Shown piece by piece: positions 1 to 7,437 of a stretch of DNA of 64,000 nucleotides. The position numbers were made by a program, and so were the translations under genes. The notes beneath the pieces were generated by a model. That model made no database searches. It saw only the letters and a list, made by a program, of their open reading frames with translations, and had not been told where the DNA came from. Position 1 is the first letter of the stretch. Each line of letters opens with the position of its first letter. The stretch comes from Actinomycetota bacterium (lineage in GTDB: Bacteria; Actinomycetota; Thermoleophilia; Gaiellales; Gaiellaceae): assembly GCA_003139545.1 (NCBI GenBank), contig PLJC01000012.1:209594-273593 (forward strand). Direction: 5' to 3'.

Positions 1-143
1 AGCGTGAGGAGGAAGACGAGCGGCCCCGACGTCAGCGGCAGCCCGATGAGCCAGCCCGAGATGGCGCCACCCCAGCGGCGGCCGGCGAGCGTCGCGCCGA
101 TCATCACCGCAGGCGTGAGCGTGAGCTTCAGGGCCAGGACCAC
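1..143 (-). CDS. Membrane protein, 5'-terminal part only
   Basis: The gene runs off the left edge of the window; only the first 47 codons are present. The reading frame from a GTG at 143 is open to base 1 and gives a hydrophobic, glycine-rich sequence with LKLTLTP, LAGRRWGG and GLPLTSGP. Two membrane segments are likely, separated by a short RR-containing loop. The style matches small uncharacterised bacterial integral membrane proteins, but no family can be fixed from this fragment. It is divergent from the nitrilase gene, with only 12 bases between the starts, so both genes probably have very short or no leaders. The start is a choice of convenience; other starts further in are possible. 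Confidence 0.45.
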   Translation of the reverse strand, partial: MVLALKLTLTPAVMIGATLAGRRWGGAISGWLIGLPLTSGPLVFLLT

Positions 144-155
144 TAGGGTTCAAGT

Positions 156-1112
156 ATGGAGCGCGCCGTCACCGTCGCCTGCGTGCAGGCGGAGCCGGTC
201 ATCCTCGATCGCGAGCGCACGCTCGACAAGCTCGAGGGGCTCGCGGCGGAGGCCGCCGGCAGGGGCGCCGAGCTCGTCGTCTTTCCGGAGACGTTCGTTC
301 CGGTGTACCCGTCGTCGCGCTGGGCGAAGGCGTTCGCCGGCTGGGAGAACGACGGCGCGAAGGAGACGTTCGCGCGTATCGCGCAGAACTCCATCGCCGT
401 CGGCTCACCGTCCGAGCAGCGGCTCGCCGCATGCGCGCGCGAGCTCGGCATCTGGCTCGTCACCGGCGTGAACGAGGTCGAGACCGAGCGACCGGGGACG
501 ATCTACAACGCGCTCCTCTACCACGCGCCCGACGGCTCGCTCGCGCTCCATCACCGCAAGCTCGTCCCGACGAACCACGAGCGGCTCATCTGGGGACAGG
601 GCGACGGGCGCGGGCTCAACGCGGTCGAGACCGGCTTCGGCCGGGTCGGCGGCCTCATCTGCTGGGAGAACTACATGCCGCTCGCGCGATTCGCCCTGTA
701 CGAGTCAGGCGTCGAGATCTACGTCGCGTCCACCGCCGACGACGGCGACGCGTGGCAGTCGACGCTCGTGCACATCGCGCGCGAGAGCCGGTCGTATGTC
801 GTCTCGCCGTCCGCGTTCCAGCGCGCGTCCTCGTATCCCGACGACTTCCCGCTCCGGGCGGAGCTCGACGGCGCCGGCGTGATCGGCCGCGGCGGAAGCG
901 CGATCCTCGCGCCTGACGGCTCCTATCTCGCCGGGCCGCTGTACGACGAGGAGGGGATCCTGTACGCCGAGCTCGATCCGGGCCGGCTGCTCGCGGAGCG
1001 GCAGCGCTTCGACCCGGTCGGGCACTACCACCGGCCGGACGTGCTCCGGTTCGGTGTCAGTCCTTCGGCGCGCGCGGGCGATGTGACGCCGAGTACACGT
1101 CCTTCCGCCTGA
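156..1112 (+). CDS. Nitrilase / carbon-nitrogen hydrolase family protein
   Basis: A 318-residue hydrolase of the nitrilase superfamily, which cleaves non-peptide C-N bonds in nitriles or amides by a covalent thioester. The catalytic triad is visible: Glu45 in VFPETFVP, Lys135 in HHRKLVPT and Cys169 in GLICWENYMP. The CWEN motif and the length of about 320 residues favour the true nitrilase/cyanide hydratase branch over the shorter amidase branches, but the substrate cannot be read from sequence. It is a single gene, overlapping the 3' end of the convergent SnoaL-like gene by 56 bases. The ATG at 156 has no clear ribosome binding site and may be leaderless. Confidence 0.9.
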   Translation: MERAVTVACVQAEPVILDRERTLDKLEGLAAEAAGRGAELVVFPETFVPVYPSSRWAKAFAGWENDGAKETFARIAQNSIAVGSPSEQRLAACARELGIWLVTGVNEVETERPGTIYNALLYHAPDGSLALHHRKLVPTNHERLIWGQGDGRGLNAVETGFGRVGGLICWENYMPLARFALYESGVEIYVASTADDGDAWQSTLVHIARESRSYVVSPSAFQRASSYPDDFPLRAELDGAGVIGRGGSAILAPDGSYLAGPLYDEEGILYAELDPGRLLAERQRFDPVGHYHRPDVLRFGVSPSARAGDVTPSTRPSA

Positions 1113-1437
1113 TCAGCCCGTCCTCGATCGGAAAGACGTCGACGCCGTCCCACTCGACGCCGCGCGCGCTCGCCGTCCATTCGCAGACGGCGAAGTCGTC
1201 GCCGACGCGCAGGCTGACCGTCGAGAACCGAAGGTCGGGGTTGTTGCGGAAGATGGCCGCGATGTGCTCGCGCACGGCGTCGGCGCCTTCGGCGCGCTCG
1301 TCGGCGGTGTGGTTGTGGAAGACGACGCCCGGATGGTGCATGGACGAGATCGTGTCGACGTCCTGCGCGTTCCACGCGTCGTTGTAGCGCTTGATCAGCT
1401 CGCGAACTTCCACCGCTGTAAGTGTCTCACGACTCAC
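1057..1437 (-). CDS. SnoaL-like / NTF2-fold protein
   Basis: A 126-residue protein of the SnoaL-like polyketide cyclase / nuclear transport factor 2 fold. Features seen are the N-terminal helix (VRELIKRYNDAWNAQD), the segment HHPGVVFHNH that usually lines the pocket, and the later VCEWTASA beta strand. These small cone-shaped proteins act as isomerases, hydrolases or ligand binders; no specific function can be given. It is the last gene of the operon that contains selA and selB: its GTG start at 1437 overlaps the stop of the upstream small membrane protein in a GTGA junction. The 3' end overlaps the convergent nitrilase gene. Confidence 0.8.
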   Translation of the reverse strand: MSRETLTAVEVRELIKRYNDAWNAQDVDTISSMHHPGVVFHNHTADERAEGADAVREHIAAIFRNNPDLRFSTVSLRVGDDFAVCEWTASARGVEWDGVDVFPIEDGLIRRKDVYSASHRPRAPKD

Positions 1438-1679
1438 CAGCGGGAGGTGTCGCCCCGCCGCGGATTCGTGTACGGCACCAGCCAGAGCAGGGCGGCCGCG
1501 AGGCACCAGATCAGCGCGGCGCCGAGGATTCCGGCGGGTCGCGCCACGCCGACGAGGCAGAGCGCGCCACCGGTCGCGAGCACGACGACGTTCCCGACGA
1601 GGAGGAGGCGGATGACCATGAGCGCGACGGGGCTCTGCGTCTTCGACCACCGGGCGGGGGATAGCGCCGCCGGCATCAT
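1434..1679 (-). CDS. Small two-helix membrane protein
   Basis: An 81-residue protein with two hydrophobic segments, about residues 18-45 and 48-68, followed by a short polar tail. No family is recognised. The ATG at 1679 overlaps the selB stop codon (ATGA), and its own stop overlaps the GTG of the SnoaL-like gene (GTGA), so it is probably translated by coupling within the selA-selB operon. That coupling, rather than sequence similarity, is the main argument that it is a real gene. Its role is unknown; membrane location is inferred from hydrophobicity. Confidence 0.65.
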   Translation of the reverse strand: MMPAALSPARWSKTQSPVALMVIRLLLVGNVVVLATGGALCLVGVARPAGILGAALIWCLAAALLWLVPYTNPRRGDTSRW

Positions 1680-3259
1680 CGGCCGCGTTTCCGCAGCACG
1701 CGAGCGTCGCCGGCGCGGCGCGTAACGCCGTCGGCATCGAACCGTTCCAGGAGCATCTGCGCCGTCTTGCGGCCGACTCCGAGCGCGTCGCGGAACTGCG
1801 CGAGCGTGATCCCGTCGACCAGGACGTCGCGCGCTTGCTCGTACGCGGCTGGCGAGATCGCGAAGCCGTCGCCGACGCGGACGAGGCGGCCCTCGTCCTC
1901 GAGGAAGCGCCCGAGCGCGGGGTCGTCGACCTTCACCGGCTCGAGGCCGAGCTGCGCCTCGAGCGCGGCGGCCGCGTCCGCGCGCTCGCCGAGCGCCGCG
2001 GCGGCGCCGGGGCGATAGAGCTTCGCGCCGCGCCGCTCGAAACCGAGGTGAGGCTCGACGGCCTTTACCCAGGGCTCGGCCGGAATCGCAACGCCGGGGT
2101 CGAGTGGATCCGCCGCGTCGATCGCGTGCTCGAGTTGCGCGCGCAGCTCGTCGAGCCACTCCTGCGACCAGACCCACTCGCCGTCCACGCGCACGGGCGT
2201 GTAGACGAGCGAGTCTCCGCGCTCGACTGCTTCCATCCGCTCGACGCTCGCGTGACGCGGCGGATGCGGATCGAGGACGACTCCGCCGCCGACGGTTGTT
2301 CCCGCGCGCAGGACGACGCGGTCGCCGCGCGCGGCGACGATTGGAGCCGCGAGCCGCAGCTGCGCGAAGCGGTCGCCCACGGGAGCGACGCGCGCGAGCA
2401 CATCCGCGGTCCCGTGATGCACGTGGACTCGCGCGGGAATCTCTGCGAGGGGCTCGAGGGCGATGTCGAGCCGGTAGGTCGGCCGGTACGCACCGGGCGC
2501 GACCAGCGCGTCGCCGCGGCGCACGTCGCTGCGTTCGACACCGGGGAGGGCGACCGCGACGCGCTGTCCCGCGTCGGCGCGATCGACCGGACGGTCGTGC
2601 ACCTGCACGCTGCGCACGCGGACGTTCCGCCCGCTGGGCTCGACGCGCAGCTCGTCGCCTTCGCCGATCGATCCCGACCACAGCGTTCCCGTCACGACGG
2701 TGCCGATGCCGCGCAGCGTGAACGAGCGGTCGACGTATAGCCGCGTCGGCGCGTCTTCGCGGCCGCGTTCGGTCGCGATCGCGGCCAGAGCAGCGCGCAG
2801 CTCGTCGAGCCCTGCGCCGGTACGTCCACTGACGGCGACGACCGCCGCGCCCGGGACGAGCTCCTCCGCCTCCGCGCGCGCGAGCTCGAGCGTGTCCGCG
2901 TCGGCGACGTCGGACTTCGTCAGCGCGACGACGCCACGATCGACGCCGAGCAGACGCAGCACGGCGAGGTGTTCATGCGTCTGTGGCCGCGCGCCCTCGT
3001 TCGCGTCGATCACGAGCAGAAAGAGGTCGACGCCGGTCGCGCCCGCCACCATCGTCCGCACGAACCGCTCGTGACCGGGAACGTCGACGACGGAGAGCTG
3101 CGTCCCGTCCGGCAGCTCGAGCGGCGCGTACCCGAGGTCGATGGAGATGCCCCGCGCCTGCTCCTCGGGGAGGCGGTCGGTGTTCTTACCCGTGAGCGCC
3201 TCGACGAGGGTCGTCTTCCCGTGGTCGATGTGGCCCGCCGTTGCGACCGTCAGAGGCAT
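1676..3259 (-). CDS. selB: Selenocysteine-specific elongation factor SelB
   Basis: The specialised elongation factor that carries Sec-tRNA(Sec) to the ribosome at UGA codons marked by a SECIS hairpin. The 527-residue protein has the GTPase motifs GHIDHGKT (9-16), DVPGHE (59-64) and TKSD (114-117), then the beta-barrel domains, and a C-terminal region with winged-helix-like character that in known SelB proteins binds the SECIS RNA. It is somewhat shorter than the 610-residue E. coli protein. The ATG at 3259 lies inside the upstream methyltransferase gene (10-base overlap), and the stop overlaps the next gene. It belongs to the operon with selA. No selC or selD is visible in the window. Confidence 0.96.
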   Translation of the reverse strand: MPLTVATAGHIDHGKTTLVEALTGKNTDRLPEEQARGISIDLGYAPLELPDGTQLSVVDVPGHERFVRTMVAGATGVDLFLLVIDANEGARPQTHEHLAVLRLLGVDRGVVALTKSDVADADTLELARAEAEELVPGAAVVAVSGRTGAGLDELRAALAAIATERGREDAPTRLYVDRSFTLRGIGTVVTGTLWSGSIGEGDELRVEPSGRNVRVRSVQVHDRPVDRADAGQRVAVALPGVERSDVRRGDALVAPGAYRPTYRLDIALEPLAEIPARVHVHHGTADVLARVAPVGDRFAQLRLAAPIVAARGDRVVLRAGTTVGGGVVLDPHPPRHASVERMEAVERGDSLVYTPVRVDGEWVWSQEWLDELRAQLEHAIDAADPLDPGVAIPAEPWVKAVEPHLGFERRGAKLYRPGAAAALGERADAAAALEAQLGLEPVKVDDPALGRFLEDEGRLVRVGDGFAISPAAYEQARDVLVDGITLAQFRDALGVGRKTAQMLLERFDADGVTRRAGDARVLRKRGR

Positions 3260-4161
3260 CTGGCTTCGATCACACCCGATTCGATGTGCTCGATCCGCCA
3301 TCCGCCGGCCTCGAGCAGGTCGCGCCACTCGGCTTCGCCGCGCTCGCGTCCGTCGACGAGCGTGAGCATCAACAGGTCGAGCCACTTCGCGCCGTCCGGC
3401 TCGTTTCCGGCATCGATCACGTCCTCGAGCAGGATCAGTCGTGCGTCGTCGCTCGCGCTCGCACGGACGGTGTGCAGGATCTTCGTCGCGTGCTCGTCGT
3501 TCCAGTCGTGGAGGATCGAGCCGAGCACGAAGACGTCGCCGCCAGGGACCGACTCGAAGAAGCTGCCGGCGACGAACTCGAGTCGGTTGTCGAAGGTCGA
3601 TGCGTCGGGCACGGTCTCCGGTAGGTCGAAGACGATGCCGCGCAGTCCCGTGTGCCGGTCGAGCAGGAGGCGGAGGAACGTTCCGTTGCCGCCGCCGACG
3701 TCGACGACGAGCTCGTCCCCGCGCCAGTCGACGCCTGCGAGGCGCTCGACGCGGCGCTCCCTGCCTGTCGCCATCGAACGGTCGAAGGCCGCGCGCTCCT
3801 CCGGATGCTCTGCGAGCCAGTCCCAGAACCCGGCGCCGAAGACGCGAGGGAACGACGCGCCGCCAGTCGCGTTCAGCTCGGCTATCGCTTGCAGCCAGAT
3901 GCCGCCGAAGAGGCGCGCGAAGTCGTCCCATCCGGAGGCGCGCAACAGCTCCGACGCGTCGTTGTTGCGGAACACGCGCGGTTCGACCTCTTCGAAGACG
4001 CCGTCGCTCGCGAGCGCTCGCAGGACGCGATAGGCGACGTCGTCGTCGATGCGCTTCGGTCCGTCGGCGAGCGCGTCAGGCAGGCCGAGGTCGACTGCGA
4101 GCGCGAGCGCGCGCGTCGTAAGCGCGCCGCGCATGAGATTCCACAGGACGAGCTCGCTCAT
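3250..4161 (-). CDS. SAM-dependent O-methyltransferase between selA and selB
   Basis: A 303-residue class I methyltransferase of the Methyltransf_2 (acetylserotonin / plant O-methyltransferase) type. An N-terminal helical dimerisation region (about 1-80) is followed by the SAM motif DVGGGNGT (154-161) and by HDW with the probable general base His218. The gene is sandwiched between selA and selB: its ATG at 4161 overlaps the selA stop (ATGA), and its 3' end overlaps the selB start by 10 bases. This tight coupling suggests co-translation with the selenocysteine machinery. Known family members methylate hydroxyl groups of small molecules; a selenium-related substrate would be speculation. It is not a part of the known SelA/SelB/SelC/SelD pathway. 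Confidence 0.88.
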   Translation of the reverse strand: MSELVLWNLMRGALTTRALALAVDLGLPDALADGPKRIDDDVAYRVLRALASDGVFEEVEPRVFRNNDASELLRASGWDDFARLFGGIWLQAIAELNATGGASFPRVFGAGFWDWLAEHPEERAAFDRSMATGRERRVERLAGVDWRGDELVVDVGGGNGTFLRLLLDRHTGLRGIVFDLPETVPDASTFDNRLEFVAGSFFESVPGGDVFVLGSILHDWNDEHATKILHTVRASASDDARLILLEDVIDAGNEPDGAKWLDLLMLTLVDGRERGEAEWRDLLEAGGWRIEHIESGVIEARCL

Positions 4162-5432
4162 CCGCGCGAGGCGGCGACGGCGAGCGCGACCTCGTCGAGC
4201 TCGTCGTCGGCGAGCGTGCGACAGTCGAGCAGGAGCTTCCCGTCGCGGACGATGCCGATCACCGGCGGTTCGCCCACGCGCAGCGGCGCGGCAAGCGATT
4301 CGTCGAGCGCGCACGCGAAGCTCGGCAGCTCCGCGAGCGGAAGCGCGCCGCCGCCGACGCGGGCGACGGTCTCTTCGACGGTGCCGCCCGTCAGCGCGGC
4401 AAGTCGTTCGGCGCGTGCGCGGACGACGCTCGCGTTCTCTCCGAGCATGCGCAGGACCGGGATGCGCGCCGGAGCTTCGAGGTGCAGCTGCAGCGTGCCC
4501 TCGAGCGCCGCGAGGCTCAGCTTGTCCACGCGCACCGCCCGCTGCAGCGGGTGACGCCGCAGCCGCTCGACGAGATCGGCCCGGCCCGCGACGATGCCCG
4601 CCTGCGGGCCGCCGAGCAGCTTGTCGCCGGAGAAGCAGACGAGATCTGCGCCGGCGGCCAGCGACTCGCGCGCCGACGGCTCCCCGGGCACGTCGCCGAG
4701 CGCGCCCGAGCCGAGGTCGTCCACGAGCGGAAGCTCGTGGCGGTGTGCGACCGCGGCCACCTCGGCGAGGCGCGGCAGCTCGGTGAAGCCGACGACACGG
4801 AAATTCGACTGGTGCACGCGCAGGACGAGCGCGGTCTCCGGGCCGATCGCACGCTCGTAGTCGGCGGCGCGCGTCCGGTTCGTCGTCCCGACCTCGACCA
4901 GCAGGGCGCCGGAGCGCGCGAGCACCTCGGGGATGCGGAAGCCGTCGCCGATCTCGAGCAGCTCGCCGCGCGAGACGACGACCTCGCGGCCCTCCGCGAG
5001 CGCGGCGAGCGCGAGTAGTACGGCGGCGGCGTTGTTGTTCACGACGAGCGCCGACTCTGCGCCGGTGAGGCGGCGCAGCAGCGCTGCGAGATGGTCCTGG
5101 CGCGATCCGCGCTCGCCTTCCTCCAGGTCGAGCTCGAGGTTCGAGTAGCCGCGGGCCGCGTCCTGGACCCGCGCGAGCGCTTCGGGCGCGAGCGGGGCGC
5201 GGCCGAGGTTCGTGTGGACGATGACGCCGGTCGCGTTCAGGACGCGGCGCAGGCTCGGCCTGCGGGCGGCCTCGAGCTCGCGCGTCAACCGCGTGGCGAG
5301 ATCCCCCGGATCGACACCGGCCCTTATTTCTTCACGCGCGCGCGAGAGAACCAGGCGGGCGGCGTCGACCGCGAGCGGGTCGTCGACGTCCCGCACGAGC
5401 TCGTCCACCGACGGCAGGTCACGCAGCTCCAT
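4158..5432 (-). CDS. selA: L-seryl-tRNA(Sec) selenium transferase SelA
   Basis: A PLP enzyme that converts seryl-tRNA(Sec) to selenocysteinyl-tRNA(Sec) using selenophosphate. The 424 residues include the N-terminal tRNA-binding part, the motif NATGVIVHTNLGRAPL (66-81), and the PLP-lysine motif FSGDKLLGGPQAG with Lys271. E. coli SelA has 463 residues, so this copy is slightly short but complete in its motifs. The ATG at 5432 lies 3 bases downstream of the LOG-family gene. The stop overlaps the methyltransferase ATG. Together with selB this shows that the organism decodes UGA as selenocysteine, which matters for the gene at 20131. Confidence 0.96.
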   Translation of the reverse strand: MELRDLPSVDELVRDVDDPLAVDAARLVLSRAREEIRAGVDPGDLATRLTRELEAARRPSLRRVLNATGVIVHTNLGRAPLAPEALARVQDAARGYSNLELDLEEGERGSRQDHLAALLRRLTGAESALVVNNNAAAVLLALAALAEGREVVVSRGELLEIGDGFRIPEVLARSGALLVEVGTTNRTRAADYERAIGPETALVLRVHQSNFRVVGFTELPRLAEVAAVAHRHELPLVDDLGSGALGDVPGEPSARESLAAGADLVCFSGDKLLGGPQAGIVAGRADLVERLRRHPLQRAVRVDKLSLAALEGTLQLHLEAPARIPVLRMLGENASVVRARAERLAALTGGTVEETVARVGGGALPLAELPSFACALDESLAAPLRVGEPPVIGIVRDGKLLLDCRTLADDELDEVALAVAASRG

Positions 5433-5435
5433 GCG

Positions 5436-6119
5436 TCAAACGTTACTGGCGCTGCGCTGCTCGTACCGCTCGAGCACCATGCGGACGGCGTCGGCGGGGT
5501 CGTTGGTCAGCGTCAGCAGCTCCAGGTCCCCGGGCGAGACGGTTCCCTCCGGCAGGGCACGGTCGCGAATCCACATGAGCAGCGGCGACCAGTACTCCGA
5601 CCCGAACAGGATGACCGGGAAGTCGAGCACCGTGCCGGTCTGGATGAGCGTCAGCGACTCGAACAGCTCGTCGGCGGTCCCGAACCCGCCGGGGAAGACG
5701 ACGAACCCCTCGGCCGCCTTCACGAACATCGTCTTGCGCGCATAGAAGTGGCGGAACGTCATCCCGACGTCGATGTAGGGATTCGATCCTTGCTCGTGGG
5801 GCAGCTCGATGTTGAAGCCGACCGACAGGCCGCCACCTTCGCGGCAGCCGCGATTCGCCGCCTCCATCACGCCGGGGCCGCCGCCGGTCACGACTGCCCA
5901 GCCGGCTTCGCCGAAGAGCTTCGCGGTCGCCCGCGCCTCGTCGTACGCGAATGACCCTTCGTGGAGGCGCGCCGAGCCGAAGATCGAGACGGCCGGGCGG
6001 TCGATCTTGTCGACGACGCCGAAGCCCGCGAGGAACTCCGCGCCGATCTTCTCTGCGTGGTCGAGCTCTTCTTCCGGCGACCAGTGCGTCTGGAGCATGC
6101 GGCGGTCGTCGGTACTCAC
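5436..6119 (-). CDS. LOG-family Rossmann-fold protein (TIGR00730 type)
   Basis: A 227-residue protein of the cytokinin riboside monophosphate phosphoribohydrolase (LOG) / lysine decarboxylase-like family. The motifs GGGPGVMEAANRG and PGGFGTADE are clear; in LOG enzymes they bind the nucleotide phosphate and carry the catalytic glutamate and arginine. Family members remove ribose 5-phosphate from nucleotide monophosphates; the natural substrate in bacteria is often unknown. The GTG at 6119 overlaps the stop of the M50 protease gene (GTGA), which supports this start over the internal ATG nine codons later. It is part of the moaDE-to-SnoaL operon. Confidence 0.9.
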   Translation of the reverse strand: MSTDDRRMLQTHWSPEEELDHAEKIGAEFLAGFGVVDKIDRPAVSIFGSARLHEGSFAYDEARATAKLFGEAGWAVVTGGGPGVMEAANRGCREGGGLSVGFNIELPHEQGSNPYIDVGMTFRHFYARKTMFVKAAEGFVVFPGGFGTADELFESLTLIQTGTVLDFPVILFGSEYWSPLLMWIRDRALPEGTVSPGDLELLTLTNDPADAVRMVLERYEQRSASNV

Positions 6120-6760
6120 AGGAATGCTCCGTTCGGTCGCGTGGCGAGCAGGCACAGCACGGTCGCCGCCGCCAGTCCGGCGTAGAGCGCGAAGAGCTGC
6201 ACCGCGCGGGCGCGATCCGGGGCGAACGCCTGCATCGGCACGCCGCCCTCGAAGCGGATGACAGGCATGCGCCATGCCTCGCGGATCGACCCGGCGACGT
6301 GGCCGCCGTCGAGGAAGCCGACCGGGAGCAAGTTGAAGGCGTTGAGGAGGAAGCCGATGTTCGCGAGCACCTGGAGCTGCGACGAGCCTTGAACCGAGCT
6401 CGCGACCCACACGGCTGCCGCCCCGATCGACCCGACGAACGGGCCGGCGAGCGAGATGAGCCCGCTGCGCAGCGGCGTGAGCCCGGCGCGCTGGATGGTC
6501 ACGTACGCGCCGAAGAAGGGGATGAACATCGGCCACGACACGTGCAGGCCCTGGCGGCGCGCCTCGATCACGTGGCCGAGCTCGTGCACGAGGATCAACA
6601 CGGCGAGGCCGACGCCGAACGTCCAGCTGTGGAACCAGAACGAGTACGCGGCGGCGGAGATGAAGAAGCCGAAGAACTTCGCGAAGACGAAGCCCCATTT
6701 CAGCGCCGTGCCGCCGATGACGACCGCCCCGCCCGCGAGTCGTTCCAGGCTCCGTTTCAC
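6116..6760 (-). CDS. Site-2 protease family (M50) membrane metalloprotease
   Basis: A 214-residue integral membrane protein with the zinc motif HELGH (59-63) in a transmembrane helix and the third ligand Asp151 in NLLPVGFLDGG. Members of this family cleave substrates inside or next to the membrane and often process regulators. At least five hydrophobic segments can be seen. There is no PDZ or CBS domain, so this is a minimal version. The ATG lies 7 bases after the moaDE stop, and the stop overlaps the start of the LOG-family gene, so it belongs to the same transcription unit. The substrate is unknown. Confidence 0.9.
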   Translation of the reverse strand: MKRSLERLAGGAVVIGGTALKWGFVFAKFFGFFISAAAYSFWFHSWTFGVGLAVLILVHELGHVIEARRQGLHVSWPMFIPFFGAYVTIQRAGLTPLRSGLISLAGPFVGSIGAAAVWVASSVQGSSQLQVLANIGFLLNAFNLLPVGFLDGGHVAGSIREAWRMPVIRFEGGVPMQAFAPDRARAVQLFALYAGLAAATVLCLLATRPNGAFL

Positions 6761-6767
6761 GATCCCC

Positions 6768-7412
6768 TCACGATCCCCTCCCGATCCATTCCTCGCCGTC
6801 GGCGTAGAACTCCTTCTTCCACAGCGGGATGGTCTCCTTCAACGTGTCGATCGCCTCGCGGCACGCCTCGAGTGCGGCGGCGCGGTGCGGGGCGGAGACG
6901 GCGATGACGACACTCGCCTCGCCGATGTCTACGGCGCCGACGCGGTGGTGGATCGCCACCTCGCACAACCCGTGCTTCTCCTTCAGCTCGTCCGCCAGCC
7001 CTCGGAGCATCGGCTCCGCCATCTCCTCGAAGGCCTCGTACTCGAGCCGCACGACCTCGCGCCCGCGCGAGTGGCGCCGCACGGTGCCGACGAAGGTCGC
7101 GACCGCGCCGGCGTCCTCACTCGCCGCCTCGGTGACCACCCGGCCGAGATCGAGCGGCTCGGAGCTGAGCAGGAACGCGCCGCCGGAGACCGGCGGGATC
7201 ACCGCCACCTCGTCGCCGTCGGCGAGCGCGGCGTCGCGCGCGACGTACGTGCGGTTCACCGCGTACAGGAGACCGCCGGGCTCGTCGCCCAGGCCGAGGC
7301 GTGACCAGACCTCGTCGACGCGCTCGACGTCGTCGAGCTCGAGGCGTCCGGTGCCGGCGCGCTCGCGCAGGCCGGCGAAGAGTCTGACGGTGACGCGCAC
7401 GTCCTCGATCAT
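6768..7412 (-). CDS. Fused molybdopterin synthase MoaD-MoaE
   Basis: A 214-residue fusion of both molybdopterin synthase subunits, which adds the dithiolene sulfurs to precursor Z in molybdenum cofactor synthesis. Residues 5-78 are the ubiquitin-like MoaD part ending in PVSGG, whose glycines (77-78) normally form the C-terminus that receives sulfur. Residues about 85-212 are the MoaE part, with FVGTVR, the PHR motif and IPLWKKE holding the catalytic lysine. The arrangement resembles mycobacterial MoaX, which is cleaved after its Gly-Gly to become active; cleavage here is inference. It is the first gene of the operon with selA and selB, and is divergent from the ABC exporter gene by 25 bases. 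Confidence 0.93.
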   Translation of the reverse strand: MIEDVRVTVRLFAGLRERAGTGRLELDDVERVDEVWSRLGLGDEPGGLLYAVNRTYVARDAALADGDEVAVIPPVSGGAFLLSSEPLDLGRVVTEAASEDAGAVATFVGTVRRHSRGREVVRLEYEAFEEMAEPMLRGLADELKEKHGLCEVAIHHRVGAVDIGEASVVIAVSAPHRAAALEACREAIDTLKETIPLWKKEFYADGEEWIGRGS

Positions 7413-7437
7413 GCATCACGACGTACCCTGAGTCGCG

